A stretch of 8,791 bases of DNA from Pseudomonadota bacterium (GTDB lineage: Bacteria; Pseudomonadota; Gammaproteobacteria; Halothiobacillales; Halothiobacillaceae). Of the stretch, positions 1 through 5,876 are shown piece by piece. Below the pieces are notes generated by a model. That model was given only the letters and a program-made list of their open reading frames with translations. It did no database searches and was not told where the DNA came from. Within the stretch, counting starts at the first letter, position 1. Every line of letters starts with the position of its first letter. The stretch spans positions 1 to 8,791 of the forward strand of contig JAJYPA010000329.1 of the NCBI GenBank assembly GCA_021795795.1. The letters run 5' to 3'. The position numbers and the translations under genes were made by a program.

Positions 1-49
1 CGGCGCCTGCCCCCATCGAGTTGCCGACGATGACACCCGGTCCGCCCAG
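1..49 (-). pseudogene. Alpha/beta-hydrolase fragment (runs off the left edge)
   Basis: The minus strand reads LGGPGVIVGNSMGAGA in one open frame up to the window edge. GNSMG fits the nucleophile elbow (G-x-S-x-G) of alpha/beta-hydrolases, and the preceding hydrophobic PGVIVG fits the strand leading into it. In such enzymes about 80-110 residues normally precede the elbow, but here the similarity stops at about position 50, where the IS110-type leader begins. The gene therefore seems to have lost its 5' part to the insertion. Only 16 codons are visible, so the family call rests on one short motif, and the rest of the gene would lie left of the window. Confidence 0.4.
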
Positions 50-50
50 G

Positions 51-236
51 TGAGTAAAAAGAGACTTCCTCCCCTTTCGGCCTCGAGGGCCATGATGGTT
101 TCTACAACCGTCAGCAGAAGGGGAAGTCTCCATGAGCACTATAACCATGGGCGTGGATTTGGCCAAGAGCGTGTTTTCGGTGTGTGCGGTGGATGGCGCC
201 GGACACGTGCAGCGGCGGCAGGATCTCGGGGTTAGG
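51..236 (+). mobile_element. IS110-family remnant (left end and start of transposase)
   Basis: The segment holds a non-coding leader (about 51-131) and the first about 33 codons of an IS110-family transposase, then stops abruptly. The right boundary is set where the protein stops resembling the family (about 225-236), next to the end of a minus-strand lipoprotein gene. The left boundary is approximate, because many IS110 elements have no terminal inverted repeats and make no target duplication. About five sixths of the element is missing, so it cannot move by itself. Confidence 0.7.
61..130 (+). ncRNA. Structured IS110 leader, possible bridge-RNA region
   Basis: A 9-bp perfect stem pairs 61-69 (GAGACTTCC) with 122-130 (GGAAGTCTC). 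Inside it are two small hairpins: GGCC-TCGAG-GGCC at 79-91 and GGTT-TCTAC-AACC at 97-109. The 3' arm of the outer stem contains or touches the AGGGGA ribosome-binding site of the transposase that starts at 132, so a transcript entering from outside would tend to hide it. In the IS110 group the non-coding end upstream of the transposase encodes the bridge RNA that guides target choice. This leader is shorter than the RNA described for IS621, so the assignment is an inference from position and foldability. Confidence 0.35.
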
Positions 237-290
237 TTTCTCAGTTTCCCACCTTATAGACATAGCCTCTCGATTGAAGGCAGGAGCTGA
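132..290 (+). pseudogene. IS110-family transposase, N-terminal fragment
   Basis: ATG at 132 is preceded by AGGGGA about 8 bases upstream and begins MSTITMGVDLAKSVFSVCAV. GVDLAKxxFxV is the hallmark start of IS110 transposases, and its Asp is the first acidic residue of the RuvC-like DEDD catalytic domain. Family resemblance ends at about residue 32 (QRRQDL), after which the frame runs on through unrelated DNA to a stop at 288-290. The remaining DEDD residues and the C-terminal serine-containing domain, about 300 residues in intact members, are absent. The fragment is inactive. Confidence 0.75.
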
Positions 291-573
291 ACGCACCCAC
301 CCTGGCGATTGCATTCGCGTCGGATTGTGGCGCCGGTGCGTAGACGCCCGGTGTTGTAGTGCAGCTGGTTTGGTTTCCGTACGTAGTGCAAAATGTTTGA
401 GCAGGCGTTTGGTAGCCAGGACCGGCGGAGGCCATAACGACCGGGTACATGCTTACAGCCTGTTGCTCGCACTGGAAGCGATCCCGATAGAACTGCGCTT
501 GCGTCGTATTGGGGCGCGTCCAACCCATGGTGCAGCCACCTAGAAGTATGAGAGACGCCAGACTGGCAAAGGC
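241..573 (-). pseudogene. Small Cys-rich lipoprotein, 5' end lost at the ISL3 element
   Basis: The frame reads inward from the ISL3 end as a hydrophobic signal-peptide core, AFASLASLILLGGC, with a lipobox (LGGC) and then a mature part of about 95 residues. The mature part has four further cysteines (FQCEQQ, TFCTTY, TSCTTT, SSCLQS) and ends in GYVYKVGN before TGA. It looks like a small outer-membrane lipoprotein; I do not recognise the family. No native start or positively charged n-region exists, because the ISL3 terminal repeat begins immediately upstream. The frame continues into the element, where a CTG at 606-604 overlaps the transposase stop (CTGA) and would give an n-region MRLNHTNRER. 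Expression from that codon is only a possibility. The gene is most simply a 5'-truncated pseudogene. Confidence 0.6.
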
Positions 574-599
574 GGCTCTCTCTCGATTCGTGTGGTTGA
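574..599 (+). repeat. ISL3 terminal inverted repeat, left
   Basis: The repeat starts GGCTCTCTCTCG and ends GTGTGGTTGA. It matches the inverted copy at 1895-1920 at 21 of 26 positions. The transposase gene ends just inside it (stop at 603-605). Confidence 0.8.
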
Positions 600-602
600 G
601 TC

Positions 603-1847
603 TCAGGCGCCGATCTGTTGAGCGGGATGATGCCACGGGTTTTTCGGCAGGTGCTTGAGCTTGGCGCAGACGAGGTAGCTGATGGTGATCAGATGGGCGT
701 CGGAGCCGTAGCCCTTGGCCCGCACCTTGGCCGCTTGGATGCGTCCGTTGATCGCCTCGGCAAAGCCGTTGTTCAGGCCGGAGCGGAAGTGTTCGAGGAT
801 GCCAGCCAGGTGCTTCTTCACCGTGGCACCCAGGCGCTTGAACGGCGCCAGTCGGCTGCGCCTTGCCCAGCTGATCCAGCGCGGCAGCAGCGCTTCGGCG
901 GCGGCCCGATCGGTGCACTGCGCAAACACCTCGCGCAGTCGTTCCTTGATGCGCCAAGCGCGCGCCGTCTTCAAGCCCGAGCGCTGCAACCAGTGCATCT
1001 GGGCGATCTGTTGGCGGGTCCAGTTCGTCGCATCTTTCAGGGTGCCCCAGCGGCAGCCCTTGAGGGCGACTTCCTGCTTGACCTCGGCACGACGCACCTG
1101 ATCCAGCGCCTCGTTGGCCAGCGCGATCACATGGAACGGATCGAAGCTCACCACCGCCTCCGGGCAATGCGTGCGTGCGCCGGCCTGGTAGGCGGCGCCC
1201 AGATCCAGACTGACATCGGTGATCGCCTTGGCCTCACCGCCGTGCGCCGCCAGATCCTCGGCAAAGGCCTCGAAGGTGGCCGCATCCTTGCCGGGCGTGG
1301 CAAACAGCAGGCGCCGCGCATCGGCATCGCAGAACATCGTCACGTAGCGGTGCCCGCGCCGCGCGCTGCGTTCGTCGGCACTGATCCGGCGTACCGTCGA
1401 GTAGTCCTCACGAGCACGCGCCTGCTTCACGTAGTGATCCAACACGCGCCAGACCCGATCGTCCGACACGCCCAGCAGCTGGGACACCGCCAACACCGGC
1501 ATCTGCTCGCACAGCGCCACGATGAAGGCTTCCAGCGTCTGTGTGAAACCCGCCCCCGCGCGCGCCCAGGGCACCTCCACCTGCGTGGTCTTCTCGCATA
1601 CCGTGCAGGCCACCCGCGGCACACTGGCCTGCAGCACCGCCTGATACTGGAAGAAGTTCAGATGCCGCCAGGTGCGCGACAGTCGGTCGTGGATCGGTTG
1701 ATCGGCCGCACCACAGGCCGGACAAGCCAGCCGCTTGGCGGTGTTGTCGATCTGGAAGGCGATGACGCCTTCGGCAGGACGGAAGTCGACGCTGACCACG
1801 CGCCACGGCGAGCTGAGCCCGAGAGCTTGAGTGAAGAGGGTTTCCAT
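603..1847 (-). CDS. ISL3-family transposase
   Basis: This 414-residue protein has the usual ISL3 length. Residues 42-84 form the N-terminal zinc-binding domain, with Cys pairs CPAC (42, 45) and CTVC (81, 84). A helix-turn-helix-like stretch (about 120-140, SQLLGVSDDRVWRVLDHYV) follows, then the DDE domain. Likely catalytic residues are D158 in ISADER, D215 in VSLDLG and E364 in GFAEAINGR; the family-typical FDPFHV is at 235-240. The frame is intact with no stop or frameshift, so the enzyme may be active. It starts at ATG 1847 with no clear ribosome-binding site, as is common in insertion sequences, and ends 29 bp from the element's end. Its stop overlaps a CTG that opens the truncated lipoprotein frame. 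Confidence 0.92.
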   Translation of the reverse strand: METLFTQALGLSSPWRVVSVDFRPAEGVIAFQIDNTAKRLACPACGAADQPIHDRLSRTWRHLNFFQYQAVLQASVPRVACTVCEKTTQVEVPWARAGAGFTQTLEAFIVALCEQMPVLAVSQLLGVSDDRVWRVLDHYVKQARAREDYSTVRRISADERSARRGHRYVTMFCDADARRLLFATPGKDAATFEAFAEDLAAHGGEAKAITDVSLDLGAAYQAGARTHCPEAVVSFDPFHVIALANEALDQVRRAEVKQEVALKGCRWGTLKDATNWTRQQIAQMHWLQRSGLKTARAWRIKERLREVFAQCTDRAAAEALLPRWISWARRSRLAPFKRLGATVKKHLAGILEHFRSGLNNGFAEAINGRIQAAKVRAKGYGSDAHLITISYLVCAKLKHLPKNPWHHPAQQIGA

Positions 1848-1894
1848 CAGCGAAGCGTGGCGGCAAGCTGCGAGCAGGGCAAGTCAGGAGGAAG

Positions 1895-1920
1895 TCAACC
1901 ACACCGGACGAGAGAGAGGC
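1895..1920 (-). repeat. ISL3 terminal inverted repeat, right
   Basis: Read on the minus strand it begins GCCTCTCTCTCG and ends GTGTGGTTGA, pairing with 574-599. It lies 17 bp from the stop of the neighbouring membrane-protein gene. Confidence 0.8.
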
Positions 1921-1937
1921 CTATAACGACGGCCAAA

Positions 1938-3422
1938 TTATGATTTACATAATATGTTATCGATACCAGGAATACGATAAGGCCCGAGTCTATATTTATG
2001 CATCGTTCTGACTGCATTGCGTGTGATTGTCAAAGTATCAGCTTGCAATATACTCTGAGCAGCCTCGGTAACTGGACGTTCACAAACAACGGCTTTAGCC
2101 GCATTGAGTGAATATGCGGCACGGTATGGAGCGATTTTCCATTCCATACCGTTTCCATTAATTTGCAAATACAAGAAGGCCGCAGCGATTGAGACAATAA
2201 GTATTTTTTGCATGGCATCATAAATTGTATTATCACCAATACCGACTAGACTACTAACGTTATGCCGTCTAGTGACAACAGCGAATGATAATAGCATACC
2301 AAGATATAACGGCATGATGTTTACGTAATATCGTGAAGCCATTACACCCCAGATACCAGTATCATTTCTAGCCAGTACAATCGAACCACATACCAGCAAT
2401 GAATAAATAACTAGAAACATCGCAAATGCAGACACTGTAGACTTGGATGAAACGAGCAATTTCCAAACAAGCCTTGTAGATAACGCTGAAATCGCAAGGC
2501 CAAACAGAATGAGAATCAAGCTACCCCATACTAATTTTTGCGCAGACTCTGCACTTATTGCGCCAGAGGCAACAATATTCAAATACAGCCGTGCGGTACT
2601 CAATAAAGGAAATATCGTAATATGACTGGAGCTTGCCATTCCAAAAGTGTAGCTCAAAGATCCATAAATGGCTAAAAAAATAAAAGGCAGCAAACAAATC
2701 ACGCGACGAATAATTATCGTTTTTTCATGTCGTACAGACGCAGGATTAACCGTGAGCCAAATTGACACTAACGACAACGCCATTGAAAAGCCATAAACTT
2801 GGCCCATTCCAAAAACTACAATGCTTACAAACAACATTAACGCTATATAAATTAAATTGGCAATTTCTATAATGGCCGAACTTAAAGTGCGAAATACATA
2901 AAATGCAATTATTGCGTACAGCAAAGTCCGGGTAATTTCTGGGGCGCCAAGTGTTAGGGTGTAAAGTTCCCAGCCGTTTAAACTGAAAACACAAATAGCA
3001 GCAACCAATAATAGTACAACTACAAATAAATTACTGTGCGCGCTTTGATTGATGAAATCCTTGGTTGTGTTATTTGAAGCGGTTATCAGCAATTTACCAA
3101 AACTAATATAGGAAAAAAAAAGTACACCCCCTGTCAACATACACGGCACAAGGGCGTTTCCTGAAAATAAAACAATGTTTACATACTCGAATAGCGGATC
3201 GATTAGACCGCTTTGCTGGCCCTGCGGCCAGGCACTTAATATATTCCAAAAAGATAAATTCCAACTTTGGCCATAGTCACTCAGATAACTGATCGAATTC
3301 ATGATGCTAACCAGCGGCGTCACTGTCATTATGTAAATTTCGTAATAGATAAGACCTGATATGCCAAAAGTCCATAGAAAATGATATGCTGGTTTATTTT
3401 CACTAAAGCGATCAGAAATCAT
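1938..3422 (-). CDS. Polytopic membrane protein, probable GtrC-type serotype-specific glycosyltransferase
   Basis: This protein of 494 residues has about 10-11 hydrophobic segments (roughly 14-35, 82-106, 131-148, 163-182, 186-223, 238-256, 298-316, 329-350, 366-384, 404-420) and a soluble C-terminal tail of about 70 residues. A loop of about 45 residues follows the first segment, and SRYY (363-366) resembles the SRY motif seen in several membrane GT-C-like enzymes. Sequence alone does not name a family; the call rests on topology, length and position directly after gtrB and gtrA. In gtr systems the third gene transfers the flipped sugar from undecaprenyl phosphate to O-antigen in the periplasm and is the variable, serotype-defining member. 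ATG 3422 has a good GAGGG site 7 bases upstream. Base composition is much more AT-rich than everything around it, which suggests transfer. A Wzy-like polymerase or other GT-C enzyme is the main alternative. Confidence 0.6.
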   Translation of the reverse strand: MISDRFSENKPAYHFLWTFGISGLIYYEIYIMTVTPLVSIMNSISYLSDYGQSWNLSFWNILSAWPQGQQSGLIDPLFEYVNIVLFSGNALVPCMLTGGVLFFSYISFGKLLITASNNTTKDFINQSAHSNLFVVVLLLVAAICVFSLNGWELYTLTLGAPEITRTLLYAIIAFYVFRTLSSAIIEIANLIYIALMLFVSIVVFGMGQVYGFSMALSLVSIWLTVNPASVRHEKTIIIRRVICLLPFIFLAIYGSLSYTFGMASSSHITIFPLLSTARLYLNIVASGAISAESAQKLVWGSLILILFGLAISALSTRLVWKLLVSSKSTVSAFAMFLVIYSLLVCGSIVLARNDTGIWGVMASRYYVNIMPLYLGMLLSFAVVTRRHNVSSLVGIGDNTIYDAMQKILIVSIAAAFLYLQINGNGMEWKIAPYRAAYSLNAAKAVVCERPVTEAAQSILQADTLTITRNAVRTMHKYRLGPYRIPGIDNILCKS

Positions 3423-3565
3423 CTTAGAACCCTCGGATCACATAAATTATTTGCGAGCAAAATAATCAAGGTACCGATAGCAAACCAATCGCTTACTCGA
3501 AAGCCAGTTATGGACTGCGGACCAACACAATCTCAATCTGGTGGTTCAAAAATATTTTCATTGGC
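3423..3565 (-). promoter_or_regulatory. gtrA-gtrC intergenic gap with ribosome-binding site
   Basis: This 143-bp spacer is unusually long for an otherwise tightly packed cluster. It holds a 39-bp repeat copy (3495-3533), an AT-rich stretch before the next gene and a clear GAGGG ribosome-binding site for the gene starting at 3422. A TTGATT about 17 bases ahead of TTTATG could be a weak minus-strand promoter, so the third gene may be transcribed separately. The promoter is a guess from the bases only. Confidence 0.3.
3495..3533 (+). repeat. 39-bp imperfect inverted repeat, copy A
   Basis: This copy matches the reverse complement of 5511-5549 at 35 of 39 positions. All four differences are transitions, with A or T here and G or C in the other copy. 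Read on the plus strand it encodes LESQLWTADQHNL, against LESRLWTADQRNL in the other copy. It therefore appears to be a scrap of the same gene family, inverted and placed between gtrA and the third gtr-type gene. Confidence 0.75.
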
Positions 3566-3970
3566 TCAGCGCGCGCGAAAGACAAACCATTTCATCGAAA
3601 TGAAGTTGAAGACAAGGCCTGCAATTGCGCCTACAGCTACAGCCAATTCAGGTCGTGCAAGAAAAGCAGCAGAATTCAGGACAAGGACGGCATAAAGCCC
3701 ATTCGTCACGATTGCGCCAACAATGTTCGCGCCAAAATAATGAATGAACTCACCGAAAACATCTGGCCGGGCATGCGCTCGGAAAGTGTAACGGCGGTTG
3801 ATCAACCAAGTGACCACCACGGCGCACGAAAACGCGAACGCCTGTGCAGCAAGTGCATTTATCCCGTGCCTAGTCAGTAACCAAACGATTGCGACGTCCG
3901 TACAAAACCCTGCCGAACCTGCGGCGAGAAAAAAGAAAACCTCCGCCTTTTTGATGTTCGACCGAGTCAC
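3566..3970 (-). CDS. gtrA: GtrA-family membrane protein (flippase-like)
   Basis: The protein has 134 residues with four hydrophobic segments (about 9-33, 38-57, 77-98, 107-126), the usual GtrA length and topology. Two half-repeat signatures are visible: NRRYTFR (58-64) and NFISMKWFVFR (122-132), characteristic of the family. GtrA proteins are thought to flip undecaprenyl-phosphate-linked sugar from the cytoplasmic to the periplasmic face of the inner membrane. I prefer GTG 3970 as start: it sits behind GGAAGGG with six bases of spacing and overlaps the gtrB stop by one base (TAGTG), a typical translational coupling. A TTG at 3985 in the same frame would add five residues but has poorer support. 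Confidence 0.88.
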   Translation of the reverse strand: MTRSNIKKAEVFFFLAAGSAGFCTDVAIVWLLTRHGINALAAQAFAFSCAVVVTWLINRRYTFRAHARPDVFGEFIHYFGANIVGAIVTNGLYAVLVLNSAAFLARPELAVAVGAIAGLVFNFISMKWFVFRAR

Positions 3971-4908
3971 TACGGTCCCTTCCAAATTTTTCTCACGAGA
4001 TAGACGGGCCGCTGTTTGCTTTCCTCATAGATGCGCCCGATGTACTCGCCAAGAATGCCCAAAGCCATCAGTTGAATTCCACCAAGAAAAAGTATCGCGA
4101 CCATCAGGGAAGGGTAGCCTTTAACGGTGTTGCCAAATATAAGGGTATCAACGATAAGGAAGACCGCGTAGAGAAAAGCCATGAAAGAGACCATAAACCC
4201 GAAATACGATGCGACTTGTAGCGGCGCTTGGCTAAACGACGTGATGCCTTCTAGGGCAAACGTCCACAGGCGCCAGTAATTCCATTTTGTACGGCCAGCG
4301 TGGCGTGGTTGGCGCCTGTATGAGATGGAGGTGGTTTTGTAACCAACCCATGCAAAAAGGCCCTTCATGAATCGTCGGCGCTCCGGCAGTGTCTTCAGTG
4401 CCTCCAATGCAGGCCGTGCGATCAGCCTAAAGTCACCGGTGTCCTCCGGAATGGCAATCGAACTCAACCGATTAATAATCCTGTAAAAGACATGTGCAGT
4501 GAGCTTCTTGAAAAAAGATTCACCTTCGCGGCTCAGCCGCACTGCATTCACGACCTCGTAACCTTCCCGCCATTTTTTTAGGAGGTCTGGGATGAGCTCG
4601 GGCGGGTCTTGCAAATCGGCATCCAGAGGGATAATGGCTTCGCCACGAGCAATATCAAGACCCGCGGACAGCGCTGCTTCTTTTCCAAAATTCCTGGAAA
4701 GTTCAACTACGACAAGACGTGCGTCATGCTGCTGGAGGCTGACAAGACGTGCAAGCGTGTCATCGGTGCTGCCATCATTGACCAAAACCAATTCCCAGTT
4801 GTCGTCAACGGCCTGCATCGCAGACACGATGCGAGTGTATAGTGCCTCAGTATTTTCTGATTCATTATAACAGGGAATAATTAAAGAGACGGTTGGGTCG
4901 GGTAGCAT
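3970..4908 (-). CDS. gtrB: GtrB-family undecaprenyl-phosphate glycosyltransferase
   Basis: This GT2-family enzyme loads a sugar (glucose in the best-known members) onto undecaprenyl phosphate at the inner membrane. Counting from the TTG at 4917, the GT-A domain shows VSLIIPCYNES (10-20), VNDGSTDDT (46-54), the nucleotide-sugar and metal motif DADLQDPPE (99-107), EDTGDFRLIAR (158-168) and the GRTKWNYWRLWTFALEGITSFS block (208-229). Two C-terminal membrane segments lie at about 233-257 and 270-293. All are family hallmarks and no key residue is missing. ATG 4908 is chosen because GtrB proteins start only a few residues before the VSLIIP strand; it gives 312 residues. Neither start has a clear ribosome-binding site. 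Upstream DNA is an IS30 remnant that ends about 35 bp away, so the native promoter has probably been lost. Translation of gtrA is coupled to its stop. Confidence 0.92.
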   Translation of the reverse strand: MLPDPTVSLIIPCYNESENTEALYTRIVSAMQAVDDNWELVLVNDGSTDDTLARLVSLQQHDARLVVVELSRNFGKEAALSAGLDIARGEAIIPLDADLQDPPELIPDLLKKWREGYEVVNAVRLSREGESFFKKLTAHVFYRIINRLSSIAIPEDTGDFRLIARPALEALKTLPERRRFMKGLFAWVGYKTTSISYRRQPRHAGRTKWNYWRLWTFALEGITSFSQAPLQVASYFGFMVSFMAFLYAVFLIVDTLIFGNTVKGYPSLMVAILFLGGIQLMALGILGEYIGRIYEESKQRPVYLVRKIWKGP

Positions 4909-4913
4909 AGCTA

Positions 4914-5341
4914 TCAAGTTGTCGGCTGGAGCGGCGCGAGAGAGTGACAGTACACCCGCACGCCAGTGGCCGCCGTCAAGTCGGCATGCCGACTCATCTC
5001 GCAGCCTTGGTCGTACGTCATGCTCTGGCGCAACAGGGGGGCCACCATGGACTGCAGCTTGGTGGTGAAGGCTTGCAGCGCCGATGCGGCCGTGGAATCG
5101 GGCATCTTGGCCAGCAAGACGGCGCGGCTCATGCGCACGACCAGCACGGCCACAGCCGACTTGTTGCCCGCCCCTTGATGAGGTCGCCCTCCCAGTGGCC
5201 CGGCATCAGACGGTCTTCAATCTCGGGCGGACGCATATGCATGCTCACCATCTCGGGAACCTGGCCGCGGCGGTCGGTGCCGCGCGAACGCGGCAGACGC
5301 TTCGCATGCTTCCACATCTTCTCCTCCTTATCCATCATCAA
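4914..5341 (-). pseudogene. IS30-family transposase remnant, frameshifted and truncated
   Basis: Two overlapping minus-strand frames encode the middle of an IS30 transposase. The first runs from about 5320 with LPRSRGTDRRGQVPEM and PPEIEDRLMPGHWEGDLIKG, holding the first catalytic Asp (WEGD). The second continues with SALQAFTTKLQSM and SMTYDQGCEMSRH, holding the second Asp (TYDQG). The frame breaks at a run of four G (plus strand CCCC at 5171-5174); adding one G would restore IKGAGNKSAVAVLV. The N-terminal DNA-binding domain is absent. At the other end the protein stops being IS30-like after GVRVY (about 4950), before the catalytic Glu (normally in NENTNG). No inverted repeats remain. It is inactive, and its remnant end lies directly upstream of gtrB. 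Confidence 0.85.
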
Positions 5342-5510
5342 TGTTGTTGTGTACCTCGTCCCTGCCTGTGGATGTCACAATAATGGACGCTGCAGCGACA
5401 GCGCCCACCGCGTGCGCTGTTCGGCGATGTCCACATTGGCGTAACACCTTGCCGATTCCAGACCCATGCCGAGAAACATTGGACCGAACCGAGTATTGCC
5501 CATGCGCTCC

Positions 5511-5549
5511 AGATTGCGTTGGTCCGCAGTCCACAGCCGGCTTTCGAGT
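5511..5549 (-). repeat. 39-bp imperfect inverted repeat, copy B
   Basis: This is the partner of 3495-3533 in opposite orientation, 35 of 39 bases identical. It lies inside the broken gene and encodes the LESRLWTADQRNL part. The two copies enclose gtrB, gtrA and the IS30 remnant. Confidence 0.75.
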
Positions 5550-5631
5550 TGCTCCGCGTCGGTTGATGCTGGTATCCCCTTTTCGACCAGGACCGCCCAC
5601 GTGCGTCCATACAACGGCGTCACGTTCATTC

Positions 5632-5755
5632 CATGCTTATCCGGCTAGTTGACAATTTTGGTGCTGATCCACAACCGGCTGTGGGTGCCTGGTGATGCCC
5701 AACACAACCAGTGCTACTCATCACTGGTGGTTTGTCAACTGATGGTATAAGCATG
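5632..5755. mobile_element. 124-bp MITE-like element with 8-bp target duplication
   Basis: The ends are 24-bp inverted repeats, 19 of 24 identical: CATGCTTAT, six variable bases, then AGTTGACAA (left 5632-5655, right 5732-5755). The element is flanked on both sides by the perfect direct repeat GTTCATTC (5624-5631 and 5756-5763). It has no coding capacity. Two internal hairpins are present: CCACA-N6-TGTGG at 5669-5684 and ACCAGTG-N8-CACTGGT at 5707-5728. This is the build of a non-autonomous element moved by a transposase that makes 8-bp duplications. I do not recognise the parent; the ISL3 copy in this window has different ends. Confidence 0.8.
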
Positions 5756-5847
5756 GTTCATTCCTGTTGCACCGAACAGACTTCGCAACGCCTCGACCGA
5801 ATACGAGACGACATGCGGCGGTGCGGGGCGAGGTGGGCCGGATCCTT

Positions 5848-5868
5848 AAAAATGCTCTCTTCGCGAGA
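5848..5868 (-). terminator. Weak intrinsic terminator candidate after the methyltransferase gene
   Basis: On the minus strand, 9 bases after the stop at 5877, TCTC-GCGAA-GAGA can form a four-pair hairpin followed by GCA and five T. The stem is short, so termination would be weak at best. Confidence 0.22.
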
Positions 5869-5876
5869 TGATCGGG

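Larger units (their letters stand above)
574..1920 (-). mobile_element. ISL3-family insertion sequence, complete
   Basis: This is a 1347-bp element with one long transposase gene on the minus strand and imperfect 26-bp terminal inverted repeats (21 of 26 identical). The outer parts share CTCTCTCTCG and the inner parts share GTGTGGTTGA, separated by four differing bases. Length and single-gene layout fit ISL3. ISL3 elements normally duplicate 8 bp of target, but the flanks differ: GCAAAGGC on the left and CTATAACG on the right. The two sides therefore do not come from one simple insertion. The left flank is a broken lipoprotein gene and the right flank is the 3' end of an AT-rich membrane-protein gene. 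Confidence 0.85.
5375..5845 (-). pseudogene. 3' remnant of an unrecognised GC-rich gene, split by a MITE
   Basis: When the 124-bp element at 5632-5755 and one copy of its 8-bp duplication are removed, one frame joins YSVEALRSLFGATG to MNVTPLYGRTWAVLVEKG. It runs on through LESRLWTADQRNLERMG and ends in RTRWALSLQRPLL before TGA at 5375. Codon use is GC-rich, unlike the methyltransferase gene next to it. An in-frame TAA lies at about 5848-5846, so about 105 residues survive. The opening YSVEALRSLF-x3-G-x-x-V resembles the last helix and strand of many class I methyltransferases, but this is a weak resemblance and I do not name the family. The insertion introduces an in-frame stop. The ATG inside the target duplication (5629) could start an 84-residue product, but no ribosome-binding site supports it. 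Confidence 0.5.

Noticed and set aside
618..1943. A 441-codon open frame on the plus strand across the ISL3 element
   Set aside because: It is antisense to a well-supported transposase in GC-rich DNA, is rich in Arg, His and Gln with no domain, and has no neighbour logic.
4944..5444. Long plus-strand open frames over the IS30 remnant
   Set aside because: They are antisense to recognisable IS30 coding sequence and show no protein features.
5511..5549. HsdM-like reading of LESRLWTADQ
   Set aside because: The first residues recall the start of type I modification subunits, but the downstream sequence does not follow that family.
5632..5755. Integron attC site suggested by GTTGACAA and TTGTCAAC facing each other
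   Set aside because: The core bases do not fit GTTRRRY, and the terminal repeats plus 8-bp duplication explain the structure better.
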